Shown one piece after another: positions 52,756 to 61,456 of a DNA stretch of 64,000 bases (positions are counted from its first letter, which is position 1; each line of letters begins with the position of its first letter). The stretch spans positions 1-64,000 of the forward strand of contig NZ_KQ033914.1 in NCBI RefSeq assembly GCF_000969835.1, in the 5' to 3' direction. The notes beneath the pieces are model-generated. The model was given only the letters and a program-made list of their open reading frames with translations, was not told where the DNA came from and made no database searches. This DNA comes from Parabacteroides goldsteinii DSM 19448 = WAL 12034 (GTDB taxonomy: Bacteria; Bacteroidota; Bacteroidia; Bacteroidales; Tannerellaceae). Both the position numbers and the translations under genes were made by a program.

Positions 52756-54401
52756 CATCAGAACAAACCATACCTATAGACGAACCGTTTAAGGTTTGTG
52801 CTGGTCCCGGTGCGGGAAAGACGCATTGGCTGATAAATCATATCAAGAATGTGGTGTCAAACAGTCACAAACTTGATATTGTTAAAAAAGTAGCTTGTAT
52901 CACCTATACCAATGTGGGTACTGATACTATCACCTCACGTTTGAATATTGGGAATGACGTGGTTGAAGTATGTACCATCCACAGTTTCTTGTATGCCAAT
53001 GTGGTAAAACCCTACGTTCACTTGGTAGCTGAAGATTTCGAATTGAAGTTAGATGAACTTGTAGTGATAGATGATTCTAATTTTAAATCAGAAGGAACAG
53101 CTAAAATCGTACTAAACCGTATTGGTAGGTCATGGTTAGATGCCAAAATCTATTTGAAAGGATTGGAGAGTGCAAACTGGCGTTATGAAAACCATGAGTA
53201 CAAACATTACAAACCCAATTACCCACAGGTTTATTACACTAAGAGTGGCAAGCGGTATGTGGGCAATGACTGGTATATGGGGTTCAAAAGATGGCTCTGG
53301 AGTGGAGGTTATATGTCTTTTGATGACATTTTGTATTTCTCTCATATTCTGCTTTCAAGATACCCAAACATATATAAATTAATAAAAGCTAGATATCCGT
53401 ATATTTTTGTGGACGAATTTCAAGATACAATTCCTTTTGTAGTTGATTTCTTGACACTATTAGGCAATGATGGGGTAATTATTGGTGTTGTTGGCGACAA
53501 GGCTCAATCCATATATGACTTTCTTGGTGCTACAGTGCAGCAATTTGACAATTTTGCTTTGCCAGAGATGCAAGAGTTTGAGATAAGAGGAAATAGGCGT
53601 AGCACGAAGCAGATTATAGAATTGTTGAATATTGTCCGAACTGATTTTTCACAAGACTGGCTGAATGGAGCAGAAGGAATGGTGCCTGAATTACTTGTGG
53701 GCGATATGCTAAATTGTTATCAACAGAGCATAGAAAAAAGTGGGACTGACGAAATTCAATCTCTTGCCTTTCAAAACGTACTTGCTAATTCGATGCGTAA
53801 TAAGAATGGGATGCGCAAGGCAGAGAAAATATTAGAGATGGATTTTGACAGCAATGTCGAGCGTCAGATGGTGATAAAGGCGTTGATAAAAGCCGTGGAA
53901 TACACAAGAATGAACGACTTGCGAAATGCTTGGCATCAGTTAGACATTATAGATCGCGAAAGGTCACTAACTATCGTGCTTCTAAGACACTTGCTGAATG
54001 GCTATAAGGATTACAAAGACGGAAGCATGATGGATTTCTACAATTTTCTAGTGAATGATTTACATGTCAAGATGCCTAAGATAAAAAAGAAGACAATCAA
54101 GGATTTCTACATGGACCATACATATGCCGATGCTGCCCTTGGGGTGAAGTATGGTGATTCAAACGACAAGCATAAGACTATCCATAAGTCAAAAGGAGAG
54201 GAGTATGATAACGTGTTTGTCGTTCTGAAAGAAGAAGATGACATAGAGTTCTTGCTGACACCAGACCTGAATGGCAACAATGCGCATCGCGTATATTATG
54301 TAGCAGCCAGTCGTGCGATTAAACGATTGTTTATCAATGTACCTACTCTAAGTGCAGAAAACCGAATCAAGTTTGAAGGTAAGCCTATTAATATTTCATA
54401 A
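52740..54401 (+). CDS. gajB: UvrD-like helicase (GajB-like)
   Basis: The 553-residue SF1 helicase has motif I CAGPGAGKTHW (20-30), motif II FVDEFQDT near 223, motif III GDKAQSIYDFLGA, motif IV EIRGNRRSTKQI, motif V HKSKGEEYDNVFV and motif VI YYVAASRAIKRL, all in order and intact. In Gabija the small UvrD-like GajB binds GajA and activates the response. The pairing and overlap with the OLD nuclease support a Gabija-type antiphage locus. Confidence 0.85.
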   Translation: MAIIITSEQTIPIDEPFKVCAGPGAGKTHWLINHIKNVVSNSHKLDIVKKVACITYTNVGTDTITSRLNIGNDVVEVCTIHSFLYANVVKPYVHLVAEDFELKLDELVVIDDSNFKSEGTAKIVLNRIGRSWLDAKIYLKGLESANWRYENHEYKHYKPNYPQVYYTKSGKRYVGNDWYMGFKRWLWSGGYMSFDDILYFSHILLSRYPNIYKLIKARYPYIFVDEFQDTIPFVVDFLTLLGNDGVIIGVVGDKAQSIYDFLGATVQQFDNFALPEMQEFEIRGNRRSTKQIIELLNIVRTDFSQDWLNGAEGMVPELLVGDMLNCYQQSIEKSGTDEIQSLAFQNVLANSMRNKNGMRKAEKILEMDFDSNVERQMVIKALIKAVEYTRMNDLRNAWHQLDIIDRERSLTIVLLRHLLNGYKDYKDGSMMDFYNFLVNDLHVKMPKIKKKTIKDFYMDHTYADAALGVKYGDSNDKHKTIHKSKGEEYDNVFVVLKEEDDIEFLLTPDLNGNNAHRVYYVAASRAIKRLFINVPTLSAENRIKFEGKPINIS

Positions 54402-54671
54402 GGACAAATTAATCTATGTAATGGCTCAAAACGATTAAGGATGATTATGCCTACCGATTTAGTCATGCTGATGTTAGGCAGGAATGGCATGGGCTGGAAA
54501 TATATTGCCTATCACCTGCACGATCAAAGAAGGTCTTTCGTCAAATCCTTTGTAGTGGAGCACTACGTTTAGCTCTTCGTACAACTAGCACTGTTCACCT
54601 TATTCGGATACGTCAAAGGTACGATTATGGGGTGGACTGTACAATAGTAGGATATTTTCAAGAGGTAAAGG

Positions 54672-54743
54672 GGAGTCGCTGTTCTTGGACGAGGTGAGCC
54701 GCCTATTATGGAAACCAAACAGATGTTGCTCTGTGCCATATAG
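54672..54743 (+). pseudogene. Remnant of a sigma-54 AAA+ regulator (RteB-like)
   Basis: GESLFLDEV is read in one frame; after about one lost base, PIMETKQMLLCAI follows in another and stops. Together these match the Walker B region of RteB-type activators (TLFLDEVGNLAPETQQMLLR in the rteB product here). Only about 24 codons remain. It directly abuts repeat copy B. The 54402-54671 interval holds a 43-codon frame at 54441 with no recognisable homology. Confidence 0.5.
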
Positions 54744-55090
54744 GAAGTATGAATGTTTCCGCTCCGACGATGCTTGTTTCGCAGGGCGGCAACTGTCATT
54801 CTTACTGATTTGCCCGACTGTGTATGGCCGTTTGTTTCATTCATGGGGCAAGCTTATACACTCGACCACCTTTCCGCTTCCGGTACAAATGGACAGCAAA
54901 AAAGAAAAACCATCTGAAAACCCGTAAAAGTACCTCTTGGCATAGCCACAAAAGAAAGGGACATTGCATCATCAGTCTAAACATCGTCGTTTAGGCGTAT
55001 GGCAATGCCCTTTTCTCCGGCTATGCGATAGTCGGCACATGTTTGTTCAAAACTTGTTTTGGGCAATGGTGTACCAACGGATAAAACCGC
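54742..55090. repeat. Direct repeat copy B, right of the Gabija-like genes
   Basis: This copy starts GGAAGTATGAATGTTTCC and aligns with copy A at 50320. It contains an extra hairpin region of about 60 bases (54955-55020) with CTAAAC/GTTTAG and ACATTGC/GCAATG stems, missing from copy A. The segment between GGCACA (55034-55039) and TGTACC is inverted relative to copy A. Confidence 0.75.
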
Positions 55091-55159
55091 TTTTACGGAA
55101 AAACTTATAAATGTGGGAATAAAAAATTCGGGAGTTTATATCAAACTCTCGGATTAAAT

Positions 55160-55323
55160 AGCTACTTTTGCATACGAAGAGTTCTTTGAAGGTTACGCAA
55201 CGCGCAGAGGAATAATGCAGTAGATAACTAACTAATTCGTAACCTATTACTATCAAGAGCAACTAACTTACGCTCATTTCCAATAAATTACACTCTTTTC
55301 GTAACTTCATCACGCAACTTTAC
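55160..55323. other. Probable right end and attachment site of the ICE
   Basis: The IS110 reading frame breaks at about 55312. At this point GCAACTTTAC (55314-55323; GTAAAGTTGC on the minus strand) matches the IntDOT core GTAnnTTTGC at nine of ten bases. The 120 bases to its left carry repeated GTTACGCAAC, CGTAAC (twice) and CTTACGC motifs, which could be integrase arm sites. A second candidate core, CTACTTTTGC, is at 55162-55171. The end is inferred; the left end of the element is outside the window. Confidence 0.45.
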
Positions 55324-55471
55324 CAACACCATGAGAGACTAAAGTGTCACGAAGGCGATCCAGTTCCGGTGTTAAAGTTCCAAACACATCTTCAATTTTC
55401 TCACCGTTTGCTGTGAGAATACACATAAAGACACTATCTTTATGCACATCAAGACCACAAACTCTGTCCAT
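55310..55471 (-). pseudogene. Truncated IS110-family transposase (N-terminal fragment)
   Basis: Minus-strand ATG 55471 opens 53 codons starting MDRVCGLDVHKDSVFMCILT, the first part of the DEDD RuvC-like IS110 transposase domain. It ends LVSHGVGKVA and TGA, where full-length proteins (300-400 residues) continue MEST. Upstream (55472-55560) may be the IS end. The break is consistent with insertion of the ICE into the transposase gene. Confidence 0.8.
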
Positions 55472-55678
55472 AAGATATAGTTTTTTTGTATTACAACTTT
55501 AAAATAACGAAAGTCGGTGGAATAACAGCAGGGAGTGGTCTTTATTTTTATTAGACGCGCTTATAAATCTCAATTTTTATGTAAGTTTGCTTATTTTTTT
55601 ATTGTTCTGAATAAACTATTCCGTTAGTAACCAGTCAAACAAAGCGACAAAAAATTGGAATAGATAGATATTTGGACT

Positions 55679-58165
55679 ATGATGAAGAAGAAGATGAGTA
55701 TTGTGCTGGCCGGAATGCTTTTGTGTTTTGCTCCGGACATGTTTGCAAATGAAACGGATGGAAAGATTAAAGGTATTGTAATGGACGGCGAACTGGGTGG
55801 ACCGTTGGAGTTTGTTACAGTGCAGGTTAAGGCAAAAGGTTCGGATAAGATAGTGCTGGGTTCCGTTACCGGGAGTGACGGAAATTACACGATCGGCGGA
55901 TTGAAGAAAGGGGAATATGTAGTTACTTTTTCTTATATCGGCTATGAAGAAGTATCTAAAAATATTTCTATCAGCAGCGATAACCAGATTTTGAGTCTGG
56001 GAGAGTTGACACTGGCAGAAGATGCCAATCAATTGGGAGAAGTGGAAGTGGTGGCGAAACGGCCTCAGATGCGGTTCGAGATTGACAGGAAAGTCTTTGA
56101 TGCGACGCAGGATATTGCGGCCGAAGGTGGTTCGGCAAGCGACCTGTTATCCAATATCCCGTCTGTAGAAGTAGATAATGAAGGCTCAGTATCGTTGCGG
56201 GGAAACTCCAGTGTAACGATTTGGATTAATGGTAAAGCATCGGGTCTAACGGCTGATAACCAGGCGGATATTCTGGATATGATGCCGGCCGGAGATATCA
56301 AGCAGGTAGAAGTTATTACCAACCCTTCTGCCAGATATAGCCCTGAGGGTACAGCCGGTATTATCAATATTATATTGAAGGATGACCGGAAACCCGGTTA
56401 TTACGGAAGCGTGAAAGTCGGAGCCGATACGGACGGTGGGTATCAGGCGAGTGGCAACATCAATTACAGCAGTAGTAAAGTGGATGCTTATGCTAATCTG
56501 AATTACCGTAACCGTGAGTTTAAAGGAGGAGGCATCACCAGTCGTCTGAATACAACGGACAACAGTTTTCTCGACCAGACCAACGATTCCAAACGACAGC
56601 ATAATAACTGGTTCGGACGTTTTGGCGCCACCTGGCATATCACTAAAAGCGATGACCTGGCATTCAATGTAACCGGTATGACCGGCGGCGGAGACAATAG
56701 TGAGAATATCCATTATAACTCTATCGACAGTCAGAAGAATACAATCTACACCAGCGACCGTATAACCAGTGGTGATTCGGATATGAAAATGTATAATCTG
56801 GAACTGAATTATGTTCATAAGTTCTCGGAAAACAGTAACATCGACCTGATGGTCAGCAATAACCAGTGGAGACGGGACGGAATGAATATTTTCCGGCAAT
56901 CGACTGTCTATACAGACCCTTCCCAAACCGCTAATCCTCTTTATCAGACTCAGGAGAATGATATAAAGGATAAGACCTGGGAAGTCCAGGCCGACTACAC
57001 CAATAAAATATCCGATATGGCCCGCATCGAAGCCGGCTATAAGGGTACTTTTCTGCGAAATGCCAGTCCGGTTGATACCTATACCGGAACGACAGCCGAA
57101 GATATCCGACAGGACGAGTCGCTCTATAACCGCTTCCTTTATAATCAGGATGTACATGCTCTTTACATGACATACGGCGGAAAATGGAATAAATTAAGTT
57201 ACCAGGCCGGTCTGCGTGGTGAGTACTGGCGGGTGGATACCCGTTCGCTTGATTTCGACCAGGAGTTTAACGGTAAAGCTTCCGAGACGTTTGAGAAAGA
57301 CTATTTTAAACTTTTTCCGAGTGCGTTTATTTCTTATGCTTTACCGAAAAACAATGAGTTGCAGGTGAATTATACCCGCCGTCTGCGTCGTCCGTGGGGA
57401 GGACAATTGAACTCTTTCCGTAATATCTCCGATGCTTCCAATATCTCTTTCGGTAATCCGGAGTTGACACCGGAGTATTCTCACTCATTTGAATTGAATT
57501 ATATCAAGAGTTGGGAATCGGGACATACTTTGTCTTTATCCGGTTACTATCGTTCGACAGATGATGTAATCCAGCGTATCCGTTTTCTGAATATGGAAGA
57601 CAACGTAATGTATACCACCAGTGAGAATGTGGCAAAATCTCAGGCCAGCGGTCTGGAAATCGTAGGGAAGGATAAATTATTCAAGATACTCGACTTGACA
57701 ACGACAGTCAACCTCTATTATTCTAAATTGGATGGTTTCAGTTATCTGCCGCAAGGTGCGGAAACACCGGTTATCGGAGATACGGATGAGAGTTTTGCCT
57801 GGAACGTCCGTATGATTGCCAACTTAAGCCTTCCCTGGGGTGTCTCTTTGCAGGGGACCGGTAATTATAATTCCAAACAGTTGATGGCACAGGGACATCG
57901 CGAACCGAACTACTCGGTCGACCTGGGCTTGCGTAAATCTTTCCTGAGTGATAAACTGACCTTGAGCATTAATGCCCGTGACTTGTTGGATTCCCGTAAA
58001 TTCCGTACCGTTACAGCCGGCGACGGTTTCTGGCAGGACTCTGAGAACTGGCGTGGCGGAAGACGTGTAGGTTTCACGTTGACTTACAACTTCGGCAACA
58101 TGAACAAGAAAAAAGATAAAAGCAAGAGCAGAAGCGAAGAGCCGGATATGTTTGATATGGAATGA
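55679..58165 (+). CDS. TonB-dependent receptor-like outer-membrane beta-barrel protein
   Basis: The 828-residue protein has a signal peptide (to about residue 24), a carboxypeptidase-regulatory-like domain (GKIKGIVMDGELGGPLEFVT), a plug domain (SDLLSNIPSVEVDNEGSVSL, RGNSSVTIWINGKASG) and a long OMP_b-brl_3-type barrel rich in aromatic/Gly strands, ending in an acidic tail (EEPDMFDME). Such proteins import large or scarce nutrients, but no SusD partner follows, so it may be a siderophore or peptide transporter. First chromosomal gene after the ICE. Confidence 0.85.
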   Translation: MMKKKMSIVLAGMLLCFAPDMFANETDGKIKGIVMDGELGGPLEFVTVQVKAKGSDKIVLGSVTGSDGNYTIGGLKKGEYVVTFSYIGYEEVSKNISISSDNQILSLGELTLAEDANQLGEVEVVAKRPQMRFEIDRKVFDATQDIAAEGGSASDLLSNIPSVEVDNEGSVSLRGNSSVTIWINGKASGLTADNQADILDMMPAGDIKQVEVITNPSARYSPEGTAGIINIILKDDRKPGYYGSVKVGADTDGGYQASGNINYSSSKVDAYANLNYRNREFKGGGITSRLNTTDNSFLDQTNDSKRQHNNWFGRFGATWHITKSDDLAFNVTGMTGGGDNSENIHYNSIDSQKNTIYTSDRITSGDSDMKMYNLELNYVHKFSENSNIDLMVSNNQWRRDGMNIFRQSTVYTDPSQTANPLYQTQENDIKDKTWEVQADYTNKISDMARIEAGYKGTFLRNASPVDTYTGTTAEDIRQDESLYNRFLYNQDVHALYMTYGGKWNKLSYQAGLRGEYWRVDTRSLDFDQEFNGKASETFEKDYFKLFPSAFISYALPKNNELQVNYTRRLRRPWGGQLNSFRNISDASNISFGNPELTPEYSHSFELNYIKSWESGHTLSLSGYYRSTDDVIQRIRFLNMEDNVMYTTSENVAKSQASGLEIVGKDKLFKILDLTTTVNLYYSKLDGFSYLPQGAETPVIGDTDESFAWNVRMIANLSLPWGVSLQGTGNYNSKQLMAQGHREPNYSVDLGLRKSFLSDKLTLSINARDLLDSRKFRTVTAGDGFWQDSENWRGGRRVGFTLTYNFGNMNKKKDKSKSRSEEPDMFDME

Positions 58166-58188
58166 AAGTGTGTCTGAATCAATAACAA

Positions 58189-58233
58189 AGTCCTTTTTTT
58201 ACACCGCTTTCCAGTAAAGAAGGATTATTTTTG
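58189..58233 (+). promoter_or_regulatory. Promoter of the chromosomal AraC gene with the same GTCC element
   Basis: AGTCCTTTTTTTACACCG (58189-58206) shares the GTCC-N-T-run-AC core of the elements at 7750 and 10734 and is again exactly 19 bp before a -7 box, TATTTTTG (58226-58233). Confidence 0.65.
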
Positions 58234-58251
58234 CTGGCAGAATAAAGCAAA

Positions 58252-59100
58252 ATGGAGAAATTTCAGCTAGTACAACCGTCCAGACTGTTAAGGCCATATG
58301 TGAAACAGTATTGGTTTTTGGCGATTGATAACGCGGAACGAAGTTCGCAGCGTTATGTGCCATCTGGTTGTGCTGTGCTTGCGTTCCATCGGGGTGACAA
58401 AATCTATTCAACTTTGCATCAGGAGATGCAGCCTCGTTCCAGTTTGTGTGGACAATCTGTTTCGTACACTGATGTTGTTTATTCCGGTAATCTCAATCTG
58501 GTTATGGTTGTATTCCAGCCGGTCGCAGCACGGGTTGTATTAGGGATTCCTATGAATAATTTGCGGGATAAGAATGTAGATGTAGAGTTATTGGGAGATG
58601 CTTCTTTGATTGAATTGGAGAAATGGATAATGGAAACGGAGGATAATAACCAATGTGTATATCTGATAGAACAATATCTGTTAAAAAAGTTATACGGTTT
58701 TACTTCCGAGCGGTTTGCCAGAATGAATGCGGTTGTTCAGTCTATTAATAACGGACAGCAGGACATTACGGAGCTTTCTCAGTCTGCTTGTCTCGGATAT
58801 AAGCAATTCAAACGGGTATTTGCTGAATATACAGGTTTAAATCCGAAAGAGTTTTTGCAAATAGCACGTTTCCGGAATGCTTTACATTGTTTACATGCTG
58901 GTTCGCAAATTCGTTTGAACCAGTTGGCTTATGATTGGGGATATTGTGATAAATCGCATCTGATAAAAGATTTCAAAACCTTTATGGGGTATACTCCAAA
59001 GGAATATCTTTCTATTTGTGATTCTTATTCGGAATATCTTTCTTTATTCAATTCTGTTTTTATCAATGGAGAACGGGAAACAAAAAGTAATAGATTATGA
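58252..59100 (+). CDS. AraC-family transcriptional regulator (chromosomal paralogue)
   Basis: The 282-residue protein is collinear with the ICE regulator at 7799: FQLVQPSRLLRPYVKQYWFL, VPSGCAVLAFHRGD, SLCGQSVSYTD and VMVVFQPVAARVVL. The C-terminal AraC motif is LSQSACLGYKQFKRVFAEYT and LAYDWGYCDKSHLIKDFKTF. It shares the promoter element and the start codon position. Its stop overlaps the next gene by 4 bases (ATGA), suggesting it regulates its own operon. Confidence 0.87.
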   Translation: MEKFQLVQPSRLLRPYVKQYWFLAIDNAERSSQRYVPSGCAVLAFHRGDKIYSTLHQEMQPRSSLCGQSVSYTDVVYSGNLNLVMVVFQPVAARVVLGIPMNNLRDKNVDVELLGDASLIELEKWIMETEDNNQCVYLIEQYLLKKLYGFTSERFARMNAVVQSINNGQQDITELSQSACLGYKQFKRVFAEYTGLNPKEFLQIARFRNALHCLHAGSQIRLNQLAYDWGYCDKSHLIKDFKTFMGYTPKEYLSICDSYSEYLSLFNSVFINGERETKSNRL

Positions 59101-60044
59101 AGATATTGATTTATGGTGCCGGAGTAATAGGTTGTACGTATGGCTGGCAATTGGCAGAGGCCGGACACGATGTTACGTTACTTGTCCGGAAGGAACAGAA
59201 ACAATTGATAGATGAACAAGGCATTCATATTATTTGTCAGGATTTTAGGAGCGGTATAAAGAATACGGTTGATACAGTCTTTCGTCCTCATGTGGTTGAC
59301 GGACTGGATGCACGGAATGATTTTGAATACATAATTGTGGCAACGAATAAGATACAACTACCGGATGTGTTGCCGGTTTTAGGTGTGTCCGCCGGCAAAG
59401 CGCATGTGATGTTCTTTCAGAATAATTGGGATTGCTTTGATGAGATTGCCCGCTTTCTGAAACCTGAACAGTATTTCTTCGGCTTTCCATTCATGGTAGG
59501 AGGTGGAAGAGAGGCGAACGAAATACATTGTGTTATTTCGGGAATGAAATATTCCCATACTCCCATCGGGGAGGTGGATGGAGAGATGACTCCCCGTGTG
59601 CGGAAAATGGTTCAGGCGCTAGATGAAGCACATCTGAAACCTGTCTTGTCCCGACAGATATTACTTTGGATAATTACTCATTACGCTACTGCTGCCGGAT
59701 TGACTGCCGGAATATTGAGTGCAGGCGGTGCAGCCAGGTTTGTGAATGACTCCGCTACTATTCGAACTACTATCTGCGCCATTCGTGAGGGTTTTTCTAT
59801 TTGCTTGAAGCGTGGATATGATGCCAAGGAAGAGAAAGCAAATAAATTGTATCAATTGCCTTTGTTTCTAAGTGTTCCGATTGCCAGGAAGATATATGGC
59901 AACGAGGCTTTACAACTTATGTTTGACGGTCATGTGAGTCATTCTCCTGAAGAGGTACGGCAAATGATTGAAGATATAATAGCCTACGGGATAAAATACG
60001 ATATTGCCACTCCTCATTTAGCCAAATTAAAAGAGATAATATAG
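59097..60044 (+). CDS. Ketopantoate reductase family protein (ApbA/PanE-like)
   Basis: The 315-residue protein starts with the Rossmann nucleotide site MKILIYGAGVIGCTYGWQLA and has a mid-region VAGGGREANEIHCVI and a C-terminal helical domain (LFLSVPIARKIYGNEALQLM). The family reduces 2-dehydropantoate with NADPH in CoA biosynthesis. The lysine and asparagine of the active site cannot be placed with certainty, so it may act on another 2-oxo acid. It is coupled to the AraC gene. Confidence 0.8.
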   Translation: MKILIYGAGVIGCTYGWQLAEAGHDVTLLVRKEQKQLIDEQGIHIICQDFRSGIKNTVDTVFRPHVVDGLDARNDFEYIIVATNKIQLPDVLPVLGVSAGKAHVMFFQNNWDCFDEIARFLKPEQYFFGFPFMVGGGREANEIHCVISGMKYSHTPIGEVDGEMTPRVRKMVQALDEAHLKPVLSRQILLWIITHYATAAGLTAGILSAGGAARFVNDSATIRTTICAIREGFSICLKRGYDAKEEKANKLYQLPLFLSVPIARKIYGNEALQLMFDGHVSHSPEEVRQMIEDIIAYGIKYDIATPHLAKLKEII

Positions 60045-60074
60045 GTAATAAGTATTTTGTCTCAGAAAACAAAA

Positions 60075-60101
60075 AAGCAGCTACTTTAAAAGTAACTGCT
60101 T
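60075..60101 (-). terminator. Terminator of tRNA-Phe
   Basis: AAGCAG/CTGCTT with TACTT/AAGTA forms a hairpin that on the minus strand is followed by TTTTTT. It lies 10 bases after the tRNA 3' end and may also stop the convergent ketopantoate gene. Confidence 0.75.
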
Positions 60102-60110
60102 GATTTTCTG

Positions 60111-60183
60111 TGGTACCACCAGGAATCGAACCGGGGACACAAGGATTTTCAGTCCTTTGCTCTACCAACTGAGCTATGGTACC
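60111..60183 (-). tRNA. tRNA-Phe (anticodon GAA)
   Basis: The 73-base minus-strand gene runs from GGTACCA to TGGTACC with complete acceptor, D, anticodon (ACTGAAAATC) and T arms (GGTTCGATTCC). CCA is not encoded. The promoter TACCTTTG (60212-60205) lies 22 bases upstream. Confidence 0.97.
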
Positions 60184-60204
60184 GTTTGTTTTGTTTTACG
60201 GGTG

Positions 60205-60212
60205 CAAAGGTA
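60205..60212 (-). promoter_or_regulatory. -7 box of tRNA-Phe
   Basis: Minus-strand TACCTTTG fits TAnnTTTG and stands 22 bases before the tRNA-Phe gene. Confidence 0.7.
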
Positions 60213-60325
60213 GGGAAAATATGATACATTCCAAATGTTTCATGAAAAAAATGTCGAAAAAAATGCATTTGAAGAAATTGAAGGGGTGAATGCAATATTT
60301 TTTTGAAAAAAAAACATCGAAAGTG

Positions 60326-60355
60326 TTTGCGGATTCAAAAATAGTTGTACCTTTG
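60326..60355 (+). promoter_or_regulatory. Promoter of tRNA-Pro
   Basis: TTTG at 60326-60329 (-33) and TACCTTTG at 60348-60355 (-7) are separated by 18 bases and lie 16 bases before the tRNA. Confidence 0.7.
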
Positions 60356-60371
60356 CAGCCGTAATCAAAAA

Positions 60372-60445
60372 CGGGATGTAGCACAGTTGGCTAGCGCGCC
60401 ACGTTCGGGACGTGGAGGTCGGAAGTTCGAGTCTTCTCATCCCGA
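60372..60445 (+). tRNA. tRNA-Pro (anticodon CGG)
   Basis: The 74-base gene has acceptor arms CGGGATG/CATCCCG, the C1-G72 pair usual for bacterial tRNA-Pro, anticodon stem CCACG/CGTGG with loop TTCGGGA, and T arm GTTCGAGTC. CCA is not encoded. A strong terminator follows. Confidence 0.96.
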
Positions 60446-60453
60446 CTACAAAA

Positions 60454-60487
60454 AGAGGTAAATCAGAAATGATTTACCTCTTTTTTT
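60454..60487 (+). terminator. Terminator of tRNA-Pro
   Basis: AGAGGTAAATCA (60454-60465) pairs with TGATTTACCTCT (60470-60481), followed by a T-run. It is symmetrical and could also stop the convergent GNAT gene. Confidence 0.9.
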
Positions 60488-60495
60488 GATATCCT

Positions 60496-61437
60496 TTATA
60501 CGTACATTATATATAAGGACTTCCGCATCCGGAAATTATCCATTTCAACATTATTTACTTTGACAAGCTGTTCCTGTTCTACGATGAACCCCCGTTTTTC
60601 GAAAAAAGGACGGGCGGTAATACTCACTTCTGAAAAGAGGTTGGGTATATGATTGTTGCGTGCAAATTCTTCTGCAAAATCCAATAACAGGGTGGCAATA
60701 CCTTTACCACAGAATTGGGGTAGTATGAACATACTGTGTAAATATCCTTGGCTATTAAAAGAAGTGAATCCTGTTATCCGGAAAGATTTTGTTTCTTCTG
60801 CAACGATAAATTGCAGGCCGCTTGTGAATAATTCCTGCCAACGTTCAGGAGAGGCACGTTGTACCCAGGCTTCGATTTGTTCGGGCGTATAATCTTTTTT
60901 ACAACTATTTCTTACACTCTGCTCGAAGACGGAGTGAAGTTCCGGAAGATCGCCTGCTTCAGCTTTTCTCAGGCGGACCGGTTTTAACTGCATATGCAGG
61001 ATTGGATAAGCTTTTCCTTGTCCGTCGATAGCATCCCGCGCTATGACCTCGAATCCTCTGTTCTGGTAAAAATGCAGGGCTTGGGTATTTTGCTCGTTTA
61101 CATCTACCTTCTGCATCTTCTTTTCCCGTATGGCATATTCAAGCAATGTTTTTCCCAAGCCTTTTCCTTGCTGTGCAGGATGAACAAAAAGCATTTCGAT
61201 CAGTTCGTCGCTTAATCCCATAAAGGCGGTGATTTGCTCTGTTTTTCTGTCTCTTATAATGTAGAGTTCTACTGCACGGAAATACTCGTTTCTTATCAGA
61301 GGTTTGTAATATTGGATATCATCTTCCGTCAGGAAATGATGAGTGCTGCGTACAGATGCTTCCCATAGCTGGATTAGTTCGTCGTAATCTCTTATGGAAG
61401 CAGCTTCATACATTGTTTGTTGTTGCTTTTCTTTCAT
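60496..61437 (-). CDS. Tandem GNAT acetyltransferase
   Basis: The 313-residue protein has two GNAT domains: residues 10-150 with acetyl-CoA loop VHPAQQGKGLGKTLL and residues 155-305 with LPQFCGKGIATLLLDFAEEF. The first half resembles YjaB-type acetyltransferases. It is unusual in carrying two catalytic-like Q/R-x-x-G-x-G/A sites in one chain. Substrate unknown. Confidence 0.8.
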   Translation of the reverse strand: MKEKQQQTMYEAASIRDYDELIQLWEASVRSTHHFLTEDDIQYYKPLIRNEYFRAVELYIIRDRKTEQITAFMGLSDELIEMLFVHPAQQGKGLGKTLLEYAIREKKMQKVDVNEQNTQALHFYQNRGFEVIARDAIDGQGKAYPILHMQLKPVRLRKAEAGDLPELHSVFEQSVRNSCKKDYTPEQIEAWVQRASPERWQELFTSGLQFIVAEETKSFRITGFTSFNSQGYLHSMFILPQFCGKGIATLLLDFAEEFARNNHIPNLFSEVSITARPFFEKRGFIVEQEQLVKVNNVEMDNFRMRKSLYIMYV

Positions 61438-61456
61438 GATTGTCCTGTTTTAGAAT

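Noticed and set aside
54441..54572. Small gene of 43 codons after gajB
   Set aside because: No homology or promoter that I can see; probably decayed sequence.
55162..55171. CTACTTTTGC as the att core
   Set aside because: It also reads as a normal promoter -7 box and is not at the point where the IS110 frame breaks; kept only as a second candidate.
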